A stretch of DNA of 64,000 nucleotides from Cunninghamella blakesleeana (taxonomy: Eukaryota > Mucoromycota > Mucoromycetes > Mucorales > Cunninghamellaceae), in the NCBI GenBank assembly GCA_017871115.1, contig JAFCIZ010000005.1:3527501-3591500 (forward strand), read 5' to 3'. This document shows, one piece after another, positions 14,808 to 24,711 of the stretch. The position numbers were made by a program, and so were the translations under genes. Positions within the stretch are counted from its first letter, which is position 1. Every line of letters starts with the position of its first letter. The notes beneath the pieces were generated by a model, which did no database searches, was not told where the DNA came from, and worked only from the letters and a program-made list of their open reading frames with translations.

Positions 14808-15808
14808 TATATTAAATACGTAGGTAGAAAAAAAAACAAATATATATAGCCTTACATACACTGTGTAGAACAAATATACCTTAGCATTATACTCTGTACG
14901 ATCTCATACGGACCTCAGTGCTTTTTCTTTATTTCTTATTTTTTTTTATCAATTATTATATAAAGAAAGACTATTTTATTGTGCTGTTAAAATTTCAACT
15001 CGAAGGTGCTTTTATTTATAGAGAATATGAGTATTTAACTTAAATTTTATTTTTCAAATTAATCAATAAATATCCATGTTCACTCCAGGAAAACTAGTCA
15101 ATATATAGTTAGTGACCACGTTATTGGCCTGTCAAAATTTCTAATCAATTAGTTTACTATTTAAGAAACTATGGGTTCATTTAATTTGAATAGATATTTT
15201 CTTTAGAATACCAAGTTACAACATATATAATAATCATTCTTTGCCAAAAGCTAATTTTTATTAATTTATTTATTTATTTAAAAATTAGTCAATTTATTAA
15301 TAAATAAAATACGTATGTATTATTGATATGTCACATATATTTGGGTGAATTAAGATTATTAGTTTTAATACAAACTCATCCACTCAAATTAATAATAATT
15401 GATATGACTTTAAGCAATATTTTTGAAATTGGATCAATACATTTCATCACCAGTTTTAAATCTACTGATTCACCAGATACCTCATGCATCTTTCTAATTA
15501 TTGAATTTTATTAATTTTTTATTTTATAATGTAATAAAAAGACGTTTAATTTCATTGTTTAATTATTATAAGTCTTTTTATAGTTATAAAAAAAAAATAG
15601 CTAATGAACACTATTAGATTAAATATTTGGATAGCCATATTAGAAATTAAGTATAAAATGCAACAGCTTTTTTTTTTGGCTTTGCCTCAATCACGGTGCA
15701 CAGCCTTAAAAATAGGAGTTTCAATTTATTTTCCTTTTATAAAATTGGATTTTTTCTACATTTTTTTTTTTTTTTTAATAAAATCAATATTTTAATATTC
15801 GATATAAA
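14256..15808. other. Intergenic region between divergent ARF6 and F-box gene
   Basis: About 1.55 kb, A/T rich. A (TA)n run lies at about 14778-14802. A short, locally G/C-richer and self-complementary segment at 14851-14935 is listed separately. The last ~150 bases before the F-box start resemble the corresponding bases before its decayed copy at 18301. Short open frames here lack any family signature and are not called. Confidence 0.6.
14851..14935 (+). other. Possible structured RNA or relic
   Basis: A segment with higher G+C than its flanks. Near its ends CACTG (around 14869) and CAGTG (around 14917) can pair. Inside, TCTGTA and TACGGA can form a 6-bp stem closing an 8-base loop. Downstream of it on the plus strand comes a T-rich stretch that could stop Pol III. 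I recognise no RNA family: it lacks tRNA D and T arms. This is a weak candidate only. Confidence 0.2.
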
Positions 15809-17941
15809 ATGGACAGTTTACCTAATGAGCTCGTTCAACATATATTATCTTTTTTACCACAAAGATATGTTGCAATCGCTTCGTTAGTTTGCAAAAAATG
15901 GCTATTAGCTACGCGCCATAAACGGTTTTATCAAGTAATCCATATTTATTCAATGAACCAACTAAAAAAATTCTTGGATATAGCTTCCACATTAAAAATT
16001 GCAAATAAAAACATACCTATTGGACACCTTGTATCTGAAATAAATATAGATATAATAGTACCTTACGGCATTATCAGTGATAACAATCAAGCAACTTATT
16101 GCTATTCTTCTATCGGTAATGAACAATTGGAACGTTTATATAATAGTTGTCCTAATCTGGCAAAGATTCTTGGTGTAGAGATCTCACACTCGCACGCTTT
16201 TCCACATTGGCCTTATTTAACCATTATTCCATTTTGGTATTCCTATACAAATACATCCTTATCTTTTCATAAGCAACATGACATCGTCACGTCATTGGAA
16301 TACAATATAAGATACAATGACAACAATAATAACAGCATTGATTATAGTAATGATATTATTCAAGTACAGCTGGATTATCCAATTGGCACCTTTTCAGAAA
16401 GTAACAACCTACTAATAAACGATAGAGTCAGTATACAAAATTATGGAAAATCAATATTTTTTTCAACGCCCTCTTCCTGGATTCAATTAAAAACTTTATC
16501 TTTACAATTTGGTGCTTCTATTCAAAGGCAATCCGAATCCTTGTATAAATTTGATGAACGTGTTTTTAATACAATAAATTCAACCTGCCCTCTACTAGAA
16601 TCGTTAACTCTATATGATTTTTATATGAATTTATCTGATGATTATCTATATGTTTTAAAAACAACAACAACAGCAGCAGCATCAACAGAATCAACGATAA
16701 ACGAAACTATTACTCCTCATTCTTCACTTAAACGTTTACATTTTAATTCAACTCTTATACACGACAGTCGATGTTTTGACTATTTATCTAAACTCTATCC
16801 TAATATTACTGATTTAAAACTTGATTTGATATGGATTGAATATAATAATTTCGAATATGAACAATATAAATTATCTCTTTTTAATATGATTACCGGTTTT
16901 CCTTTTTTAAGAAAGTTGTCAGCCGATTTAAAAAATGGTAATAATTACAGAACTTTATCATTAATGAAACGTATATGGCCAGCCATAGAATTATACGAAT
17001 GGTTTACTGATCATCCAACACAGCTAGAAGAATTGAATTATCCATATGACTTGCTAGATATTGAAGACTTTTATTTAACTCACTTGCAATCAAGATCGTC
17101 ACCATTATCGTCACCTTTCCCTTCATCTTTATTAGACTACCAACATGAACATGAATATAATTTAAATCGTTCCTTAACTTACATTCGTCATTTGACAACC
17201 CTTACTTTACATCTACAGACAGACCCTTCAGATATACTACAATATTTACAAATAGGTGGTTGTTCTACTAGTGTGTCTTTATCAATAACATCATTAAAAA
17301 TAGTGTGTGGGTTTAGACATTATTTGGTATCAACTAGTAATGGAAATTATTACAATTGTAATGATTTTTTTATTTATCAATGGCTGGATGCTTTTCCTAA
17401 TGTAAAAAAATTGGATTTAACTGAAGTTGGAAGCATAAAAAAGGAAAAGATAAGGAAAAAAAGAAAAAGAGACGATAATGATCAACAGAAAATACAACAA
17501 CTACAACAACAAAAAACTTATATATTGGAAGAACTAAGGATTCAATGTGCTTATATTCATATGAACGATGATCAGCTCAAAGAATTTTTCGCATCATTAC
17601 CATCATTAAATACCCTATCGCTCAGTCATATTAATTTTGTTTATACCACTTCTAAACCAACCTTACCTTCTTTTTCCCCATCTTTCAAGAATAAAAATAA
17701 TTGGAATTTTATAATTTTTGATATGCCACATATACGTTTGGATAAACTTGAATTACTATATATTAAGAGTAAAACATGCATAGAGAAATCTTATGGTAAT
17801 AAACCTCGCAAATTAATCGTAAATGAACTCACTTCAAAAAATTCCTTTGAGTTGGAAAAAAATCATACTTTATGGCCATCTATCTGTATGATAGTTAACT
17901 GTAAATCTGTTGATATATTACGCTTTGAAAATTTAGCTTAG
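15809..17941 (+). CDS. F-box protein with leucine-rich C-terminal region
   Basis: Intronless, 710 residues. Residues 1-45 are an F-box (LPNELVQHILSFLPQRYVAI, then SLVCKKWLLATRHKRFYQ), which would dock onto Skp1 in an SCF ubiquitin ligase. The long remainder has irregular Leu-rich spacing (LKTLSLQFG, LKRLHFNSTL, ITDLKLDLIW, LTTLTLHLQ, LNTLSLSHINF) typical of degenerate leucine-rich repeats that would bind substrate. A basic, Gln-rich stretch (KKRKRDD) lies near residue 550 and could be a nuclear localisation signal. A damaged tandem copy follows 360 bases downstream, so this is the surviving member of a recent local duplication. The substrate is unknown. Confidence 0.85.
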   Translation: MDSLPNELVQHILSFLPQRYVAIASLVCKKWLLATRHKRFYQVIHIYSMNQLKKFLDIASTLKIANKNIPIGHLVSEINIDIIVPYGIISDNNQATYCYSSIGNEQLERLYNSCPNLAKILGVEISHSHAFPHWPYLTIIPFWYSYTNTSLSFHKQHDIVTSLEYNIRYNDNNNNSIDYSNDIIQVQLDYPIGTFSESNNLLINDRVSIQNYGKSIFFSTPSSWIQLKTLSLQFGASIQRQSESLYKFDERVFNTINSTCPLLESLTLYDFYMNLSDDYLYVLKTTTTAAASTESTINETITPHSSLKRLHFNSTLIHDSRCFDYLSKLYPNITDLKLDLIWIEYNNFEYEQYKLSLFNMITGFPFLRKLSADLKNGNNYRTLSLMKRIWPAIELYEWFTDHPTQLEELNYPYDLLDIEDFYLTHLQSRSSPLSSPFPSSLLDYQHEHEYNLNRSLTYIRHLTTLTLHLQTDPSDILQYLQIGGCSTSVSLSITSLKIVCGFRHYLVSTSNGNYYNCNDFFIYQWLDAFPNVKKLDLTEVGSIKKEKIRKKRKRDDNDQQKIQQLQQQKTYILEELRIQCAYIHMNDDQLKEFFASLPSLNTLSLSHINFVYTTSKPTLPSFSPSFKNKNNWNFIIFDMPHIRLDKLELLYIKSKTCIEKSYGNKPRKLIVNELTSKNSFELEKNHTLWPSICMIVNCKSVDILRFENLA

Positions 17942-18300
17942 TGATACTGCCATTTTTTTATCCCTTTCTCTTTATAAATTACTAAATAAAAATGAAAATA
18001 CTAGTTATAATGTCAATTTTACTAATCAATTTTCATTTAATATGTAATCTATAATCATTATGTACCATGTATCAAATTATTGTTACCATATTTATATATA
18101 AAAGAATAATTAACAGCATAATGAAAACCATATGACTAAATATAGAATTTCCATTATTTGCAATAAATGAATGTTAAATGCTTTGCCACCAGCAACAACA
18201 CAGCCATAAATGAGTTTTAATTTATTTATTATATTCGCCAATAAAAACTTCATAGAGTTCTTTTTTTTATTTCAAACTATATTATTAATTTATATATATT
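17942..18300 (+). other. Spacer between F-box gene and its decayed copy
   Basis: A/T rich. The part at about 18178-18232 (GCTTTGCCACCAG, then CACAGCCATAAATGAGTTTT) resembles 15679-15731 upstream of the intact gene. The duplication therefore included at least about 100 bases of 5' flank. Confidence 0.6.
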
Positions 18301-20397
18301 ATGAATGAATTACCTAATGAGCCCATTCAACATATAATATCTTTTTTACCACAAAGGTATGTTGCAATAACTTCGTTAGTTTGTAAAGAATGGCTATTAG
18401 CTACGCGTCATAAACGGTTTTATCAAATAATCTATATTTATTCAGCAAACCAACTAAAAAAATGATTTAATATAGCCACCACATTAAAAATAACAGATAA
18501 AAATATATCTATTGGACACTATGTATGTGAACTATATATAGTCAAAAAAAAGTCCATGAAGGAGTTACTGGATACAAGAATGATCAATTGGATAGTTTGT
18601 ATATCAATTGTCTTGATATTACAAAAGTTGTTGGTTTAGATAGAAACTCTATCCTCGGAGAACAGCTGAAATATGTACAATATAGGCAATACTTAACCAT
18701 TATTCCATTATGGCATTTCTATAAAAGTTAAACCTTATTATATCATAAACAACATAAAATTATCATATCGTTAGAATATCATATAAGACAAATTTATACT
18801 AAAAATGATATTATTCAATTATAAATGGGTCAACAACATTGATAACGTCATATTTTATATAATGATAATACAAGATCAACCAATAATGATCATAGCCGAA
18901 TAAAACATTATGGAATGTCTTTATTTTTTTTTAAACCATCATCTTGTATCCAATTAAAAGCATTGTCTTTAAATTTTTGTCGATTTAATAAGGAAAGAAA
19001 AACAAGCTTTATGAATTAGACGAGCGTGTTTTTAGAACCGTTAATTCAACCTACTCTCAACTAGAACCTTTTACTTCACATCATTTTTTATAGACTTATC
19101 TGATGAATACCTATTCACTTTAACAACGATAACAACAAATAAAGCCATTCAGCTACATTTATCTCTTAAACAGCTACATTTTAATCCATATTTCTTTAAT
19201 GATGTGAAATGTTTTGGTAATCTATCTAAACTTTACCTTAATATCACAGAACTGAAGTTTCATTTAATTTGGAATGAAAATGGCATTGGAGAATGTAAAC
19301 AGTATAAATCATCTTCATTAACATGATTATTAGTTTTACTTGTTTAAAAAACTATCTGCTGATCTAACTAATAATAGCGGGGGTTTGTATAACTATTCAT
19401 CCTTTAGTAAAAATAAATCAATAATAGATAATATATGATTATGTATTGAATTATATGAACGGCTTATTGATAATCCAACTCAACTTGACGTATTATATCC
19501 TCCATTAAAAACTATTACCTAACTCACTTACATTCAAGATTATAAGCGTCATAATCAACAACAGAAACAACAATAATTTCACCATCACATTCACCTTCAT
19601 CTTTTATTACTGTATCAACAAAACCATAATTTTAATCATATCTTAGCTTACCTTCACTATTTAACAACTCTAACTTTACATCTTCAAGTAGACCCAATCG
19701 ATTAAATACTATATTTACTAATGAACAATTACTCTACTAATGTATCATTATCGATAACACCATTAACAATAATTGGTAAGCCTACCCCGTAATATACTGA
19801 TAACAACGACAAATTCTTTATTCATCAATGGCTGAATACTTTTCTCCTTTAAAAAAAAATTGAATTTAATAGATATTGGAAATATCAAAAAGGAAAATGG
19901 ATAACGGAAAAGAAATTATATTCATCAATACTAAGAACAACAACATCGATAAGTGTATACCTTAAAAGAATTACGTATCAAAAATGCTACAATTCATTTG
20001 ACAAATGGTCAGTTTCAAACCCTTCTTTCGTCATGTTCATCCTGGAGTATTTTAACACTTGAAAAAATTATATTCATGCATACCACACTCATTCCAACTT
20101 TACCTTCCTTTTTACCACCTAATAGAAATAGAAATAATAGAAAAAAAACATAAGATTATTTTTTAACGGATATGCCACATTTACATTTGGATAGTTGGGT
20201 TTAATTTATCTTAGAGCTATAGAACGTTCAGAGAATAATTCTGCGAAGAGCCATGTAATTTAATGGTGAATGAAATTGCTTTAAGAAACACGTTCGAAAT
20301 GAAAAAAATGGGTTTTTTTGGAAGTTCATGTGAAACTACACGTATTATCGTTAATTTTCAGTCGGTAGATATTTTACATTTTGACATCATGTATTGA
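18301..20397 (+). pseudogene. Decayed tandem duplicate of the F-box gene
   Basis: The first 54 codons (MNELPNEPIQHIISFLPQRY onward) are nearly the same as the start of the gene at 15809. Codon 55 is TGA where the intact gene has a sense codon. Further on, homology continues across frames: QLDSLYINCLDITKVVGL, YLTIIPLWHFYKS (then a stop), HKQHKIIISLEYHIR, YTLKELRIKNATIH and the last segment IVNFQSVDILHFD, which matches the intact gene's IVNCKSVDILRFEN. Several stops, frameshifts and small deletions separate these blocks. The whole length is preserved, so decay is by point changes and small indels rather than truncation. The truncated 54-residue F-box alone could in principle still be translated. 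Confidence 0.93.
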
Positions 20398-20885
20398 TAA
20401 TATCATTTTTTTTATAATAAATAATAATAAAATGGTCATCAAAATAGAATATGAGATATTTAGAGTATCAATTTGTTTTATTTTTATTTTTCTTTATTAT
20501 AATATAACTAAAAGATATTTTATAATCATTATATTTGTGATGTGGTAAATAAATTCGTATAGACATATTATTAATAGCGTATATAACTTTTTATATAATC
20601 GATTTTTTAATTTTAGTATTCTATTGTAATAATAAAAAATTGCTCTTTGTTCATTTTTTAAAACACCGAGTTTTTGGTCAATAAATTCAAACTTTTTTTT
20701 TTTTTTTTTTCCTTTCTCTTTCTCTTTCTCTTTCTCTTTCTCTTTCTTTTTCTTTTTATCTACTTTTTATCTATAACCATTGTTTTTTTTTTTAATATAA
20801 CCATTTATACATATTTATAAAAAATTTTGATTCATCTTTTTCATTTAGATTATATATAGAGTAATAATAATAACAATAAAAAAGC
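20398..20885 (+). other. Upstream region of P5C reductase
   Basis: A/T-rich spacer with CACCGAGTTTTTGGTC at about 20664-20679, about 210 bases before the P5CR start. It resembles the CG-plus-A/T blocks seen upstream of other genes. A pyrimidine repeat (20711-20750) lies between it and the ATG. Confidence 0.5.
20711..20750. repeat. (TTTCTC)n pyrimidine repeat
   Basis: Six or so TTTCTC units in the P5CR 5' flank, about 140 bases upstream of the start codon. Pyrimidine-rich leaders are common in fungal promoters, so it may sit near the transcription start; that is inference. Confidence 0.8.
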
Positions 20886-22066
20886 ATGCAAACGGTAACA
20901 ATAGCAATGGTTGGTGGAGGCAATATGGCCGAATGTATTTGTGGAGGATTATATCAAGATCCACGATACCAAATGCAAATCAGTGAGCCTTATAAAGAAA
21001 GAAGAGACTATATGGCCACCAAGTACCCTCTTGTAACGTATTATGATTCCAATGAACTCCTTTTCACTAATAAGGAATCATTACCTGATGTTGTATTATT
21101 TGCTGTCAAACCCCAAGTCATGAAACAGGTGTTATTGGATTTACAACCCATTATTCATGAACATATCACATCTGATAATAAAAAGAAAAAACCTTTATTC
21201 TTATCAATTGCTGCCGGGATTAGTTCAAAGTCGATGTTAGCTTGGTTAAAAGATTCTACTTTACCATTAGTCCGATTGATGCCAAACACACCTGCTTTAC
21301 TTGGTGAAGGTGCTTGTGGTTGTTTTCCTGCAAACGATCATGTTTCTCAAGAACATCGTGTTTTAACAGAAGCTATTTTAAACGCCGTCGCAAAAGAAAT
21401 TGTTTGGGTGGATCAAGAAAGTACTATTGATACTGTTACGGGAATTAGTGGTAGTGGGCCTGCTTATTTCTTTTTAATTATGGAAGCTATGCGTAAGTAT
21501 TTATTTTATTTCTACTATTATTATTATTAAAATATATGTATATAAGAAAAAAGAAATATGGGTAGATGGTGATAATAGTTTTTTGGATGAAAATGGATAA
21601 AAAGGGAATTTTTTTTTATTTTTTAAAAAAAAGAAAAATGATTGGATCTTTTGATTAAAAACGGAGCATGAAAGAGATAAAAAAAGAAAGAGATAATAAT
21701 AAAAAAAAGTAAGAGAAAAGATGACTCATTTTTCGAAATTTTTTTTTAATATACTCTTTTTTATTATTATTTTTATTATTATTGTTATATTTATACATTT
21801 TAGAAAATGCTGGGGAAGCAGCTGGTCTGTCACCTAATGATGCTAAAGCTTTAATTCTTCAAACTTGTCTTGGAGCTGCTAAAATGGCTATGGAGTCAGA
21901 AGATGACTTGGCTACTTTACGTCGTAAAGTTACTTCTCCAAAAGGCACAACTGAAGCTGCATTAAAAGTGATGGAATCAAATAATATTCGTCAAATCATA
22001 AATGATGGGGTGGTAGCTGCCATTAACCGTAGTCGGGAATTATCTGAAGAATTTGGGAAAGAATAA
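20886..22066 (+). CDS. PRO3: Pyrroline-5-carboxylate reductase
   Basis: Two exons, 20886-21492 and 21804-22066, give 289 residues, normal for the family. The enzyme reduces pyrroline-5-carboxylate to proline with NAD(P)H, the last step of proline synthesis. The N-terminal Rossmann motif AMVGGGNMAECICGGL holds the GxGxxA-type dinucleotide site. FAVKPQ, AAGISS and LVRLMPNTPALLGEG are conserved. The C-terminal dimer/catalytic domain has GISGSGPAYFF and, after the intron, QNAGEAAGLSPNDA and KVTSPKGTTEAAL, the family signature. The 311-nt intron has an intact GTAAGT donor and ATTTTAG acceptor. Without splicing the first exon runs into a short Tyr-rich tail, which is clearly intronic. Confidence 0.97.
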
Positions 22067-22439
22067 AAAAAAAAAATACTTTAATTAAAAATTAAAAAGT
22101 TAGATTTCATGCATATAATTTTTATACATTAAATACTTTAATAAATATAAAAACATATATTTATTTCATTTAGTTTAATAAAAAAATAAAATAAAAATAT
22201 ATTTATTTGTTTATATTTATTTTTTGGAAAGAGGAAATATATGAGTAAAGTAATCTTTTATTTTTTATTTATCCAAGCAAGAATAAAATATAAATTAGCC
22301 ATATATAAATAAGTAACTCTCTTTTTCTTTTTTTCTTTTTTCACTTATTTTTTAATAAATGAGATATATAATATTATTTTTTGATATATATATATATATA
22401 TATATATAATAAAGTAAAAAAAAGTCTTTTTTTATATCT
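22067..22439. other. Convergent 3' intergenic region
   Basis: A/T-rich 3' flanks of P5CR and the zinc-cluster gene, with a (TA)n run at about 22385-22408. Nothing else seen. Confidence 0.65.
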
Positions 22440-23627
22440 CTATTCATTTTTAGATGGTTGATTATCCAAAGCTGCCGAGCATAATTGAGAAAGACGATTA
22501 ATTTTAGAAGACTCATCTTCAACATGTGTTTCAGGGGTAGAAGTAGATGAATTAGAAGTGCTTGGAGCTGGTGTCATAGGTTGGTGGGGATGAGAATGAG
22601 AAGGATTAAAATCATTATTATCTTTTGTGTTATTATTATAAGAGAACTGAGAATAGTCGTTAATATGCTGTTGTTGCTGTTGCTGTTGTTGTTGTTGTTG
22701 TTGTTGCTGTTGTTGCTGTTGTTGTTGTTGGAGCGAGTGTTGGAGATAATAAGGTGGCTGTTGTGGTTGATTTGGGTTCATCATTGGATAGTGATAAGAA
22801 GCGTAGTGGTATTGATTTAAATGAGCTGGATAATTTGCATATCCTAAAGGTGATGCTTGAGTATACATGGCATTTGTTGCGGCTGTAGCCGTGGAGGTAG
22901 TGGTAATGTTGTTTGAATCTGTTTGATTTGAATTGGTTGTTTCATTTGTATTTAGTTTAGGAGACATAGACTCTTTTTTTTTAAAAAAAAAAAAAAAAAA
23001 AGGAAAAGAGAGAGAGAGAGAATTAGATAGAAAGATATTAATGATGAATCCTTATTTATAATATTTATTATTCTTATTATCATCTTTTATACACTTATAT
23101 CAAATCTTACCACCAGTCTTATCCTTTCTTTTATAAGGTCCACGTTTAATTCCCTTTTTTCTTTCTTTTCTAACAGAGTTTTCACATTTATCAGCAATGC
23201 CATATCGAATACAACGTGGGCAAGGGCGTGCATCATCACATTTCTTACAAGCTTTTTGACAATTAGCTATAGTAAATAGGAATAAATAAACAAATATATA
23301 ATAATAGTTTTATCAGTTCATTTTCTATATTTATCTATATCTATATATTCATAATTATAGCAATAATAGCTATAATAGTAATATTAAAATAAAATAAAAT
23401 AAAAATGAATTGGATTATAACTTACTACAAGCATTCTTAACTTGCTTACGTTTAGCTTGACCAGTAACTTGATCCGTTGATGTAGTAGCAGTAGTAGTAA
23501 CAGGAGTAGCGGTAGCATTGGTGGTAGCGGTAGTGGAAGTAGTAGTTTGCTGATTTAATAATGAATTTGGTGGTATAGGAAAACCTTGAATATTAGTAAT
23601 ATGTGCATTAGTAGTATGATCCATCAT
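22440..23627 (-). CDS. Zn(2)-Cys(6) zinc-cluster protein with poly-Gln region
   Basis: Three exons (23627-23426, 23266-23111, 22972-22440) give 296 residues. The zinc cluster spans the first intron: Cys67, Cys70, Cys77, Cys83, Cys86 and Cys95 (NACTNCQKACKKCDDARPCP and the following CIRYGIADKC), with basic residues KERKKGIKRGPYKRK after it. This tail is characteristic of a compact fungal zinc-cluster family lacking the usual fungal_trans middle domain. The N-terminus is Thr/Ala rich. Exon 3 has a run of about 20 Gln, a Tyr/Pro/Gln-rich stretch and a C-terminal ETHVEDESSKINRLSQLCSA. The exon 3 acceptor is a tandem AGAG after a long A run; the choice made is the one that keeps frame. Likely a nuclear transcription regulator; targets unknown. 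Confidence 0.82.
22668..22730. repeat. CAA/CAG coding repeat (poly-Gln)
   Basis: Mixed CAA/CAG codons on the minus strand encode an uninterrupted Gln run. The opposite strand therefore shows a spurious poly-Leu frame. Confidence 0.9.
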
Positions 23628-24711
23628 TTTTTATAATTATATATATATAGAATAAAACTTGTAAGTACAAAAAAGAAATCAAACAAAAATAAACCTAATA
23701 AAATAAAATAAAAAGAGTAAAAAGAATTGAAGATTAATATATAAATGATCATCATCCATCAACTTTCAAAAAAAAATGCAGCCATCGTGCGTCGGAGTAG
23801 CAAAAGCAGTCCAGTTTTGGGAAAAAAAATATGTTGATAAGAAATAAATAAATAAATAAAAAGGTAAAGAGAGAGAAAAAAGAAAAAAAAAAAATAGAAA
23901 AAGAGTAGACTAATGAATGAAATAAAAATATTAAAAGGAACAAAAAAAATAAGTAGGAAGGAAAAGAAAAAAATGTAAAAATAAATAAAATATCGATATA
24001 ACATTAATAAAGATATGATTAAAAATAACTTCAATACTACTCTGTTTCTGTATTTTTCCTTTAAAAAAATAAATAAATACACAAAGACCTTTACAAGTAT
24101 TGAATTAGATCAAGAATAGTAAAGAAGATAGTGAAAGATTATAAAAGAGTAGGGTTTTTTGACAGAGTATATAAAAGGAGGAAAGAGCTTTTTTTTTTTT
24201 TCTTAGCGGTGATATAAGCTGACTTTTTAAATAAATATATATAAAAAAAGGGAAACGAATTAAAGTATAATAAGGAAGGATCAAAACTAATCAATGGTAT
24301 ATGTATATATATATATAAAGATAACAATATGGCATGTATTCTTTTTTAAAAAAAATAAAATAATATATATACACAAGACATTATTATTCACTTACTTTAT
24401 ACAAAACAATTATAAAATTAAATAATAAAAAAAGAGTAGTGAAATTGAAAAGAAAAGAAAAGAAAAATAAAGAGGTCGAAAATTATAAAAATAATCGAGG
24501 CGGAGATTCAATAATAAATGATTTTCAATTTATTTATATATAAAAAAAAGTAAAGTACGATATCTTCAATTCGAAAGGAAAAGGTATATACAGAATAAAA
24601 AGTAAAAAGAAAATGAGATAATAACAGATTGCATACAAATCAACAAAATAAAAATAAGAAAGAGAGAGGGGAATGTAAAAAAATAAAATTAAAATATATT
24701 TTTAAAAAAAA
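23628..24711. other. Intergenic region, upstream of zinc-cluster gene
   Basis: About 1.1 kb between the zinc-cluster start and the ATG1 3' end. CATCGTGCGTCGGAGTAGC at about 23783-23801 is the only G/C-rich block near the start, about 160-175 bases upstream. A second block, ATCGAGGCGGAGATTC, lies at about 24494-24509. Open frames are low-complexity Phe/Leu/Ile strings opposite A-rich DNA and are not called. Confidence 0.55.

Noticed and set aside
14869..14921. U6-like string on the minus strand (GTACAGAGTATAATGC)
   Set aside because: ACAGAG is present but the following AGC triad, the 5' stem-loop and the internal stem-loop of U6 are absent.
15323..15795. Short plus-strand frames before the F-box gene, considered as upstream exons or a third duplicate
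   Set aside because: No F-box or LRR similarity, no splice sites leading in frame to the F-box start, and the F-box gene is complete without them.
22581..22820. Plus-strand open frame with a long Leu run
   Set aside because: It is the antisense shadow of the CAA/CAG (poly-Gln) tract in the zinc-cluster gene.
23752..24082. Overlapping minus-strand Phe/Leu/Ile-rich frames
   Set aside because: Low-complexity translation of A/T-rich spacer with no domain, no splice context and no balanced amino-acid use.
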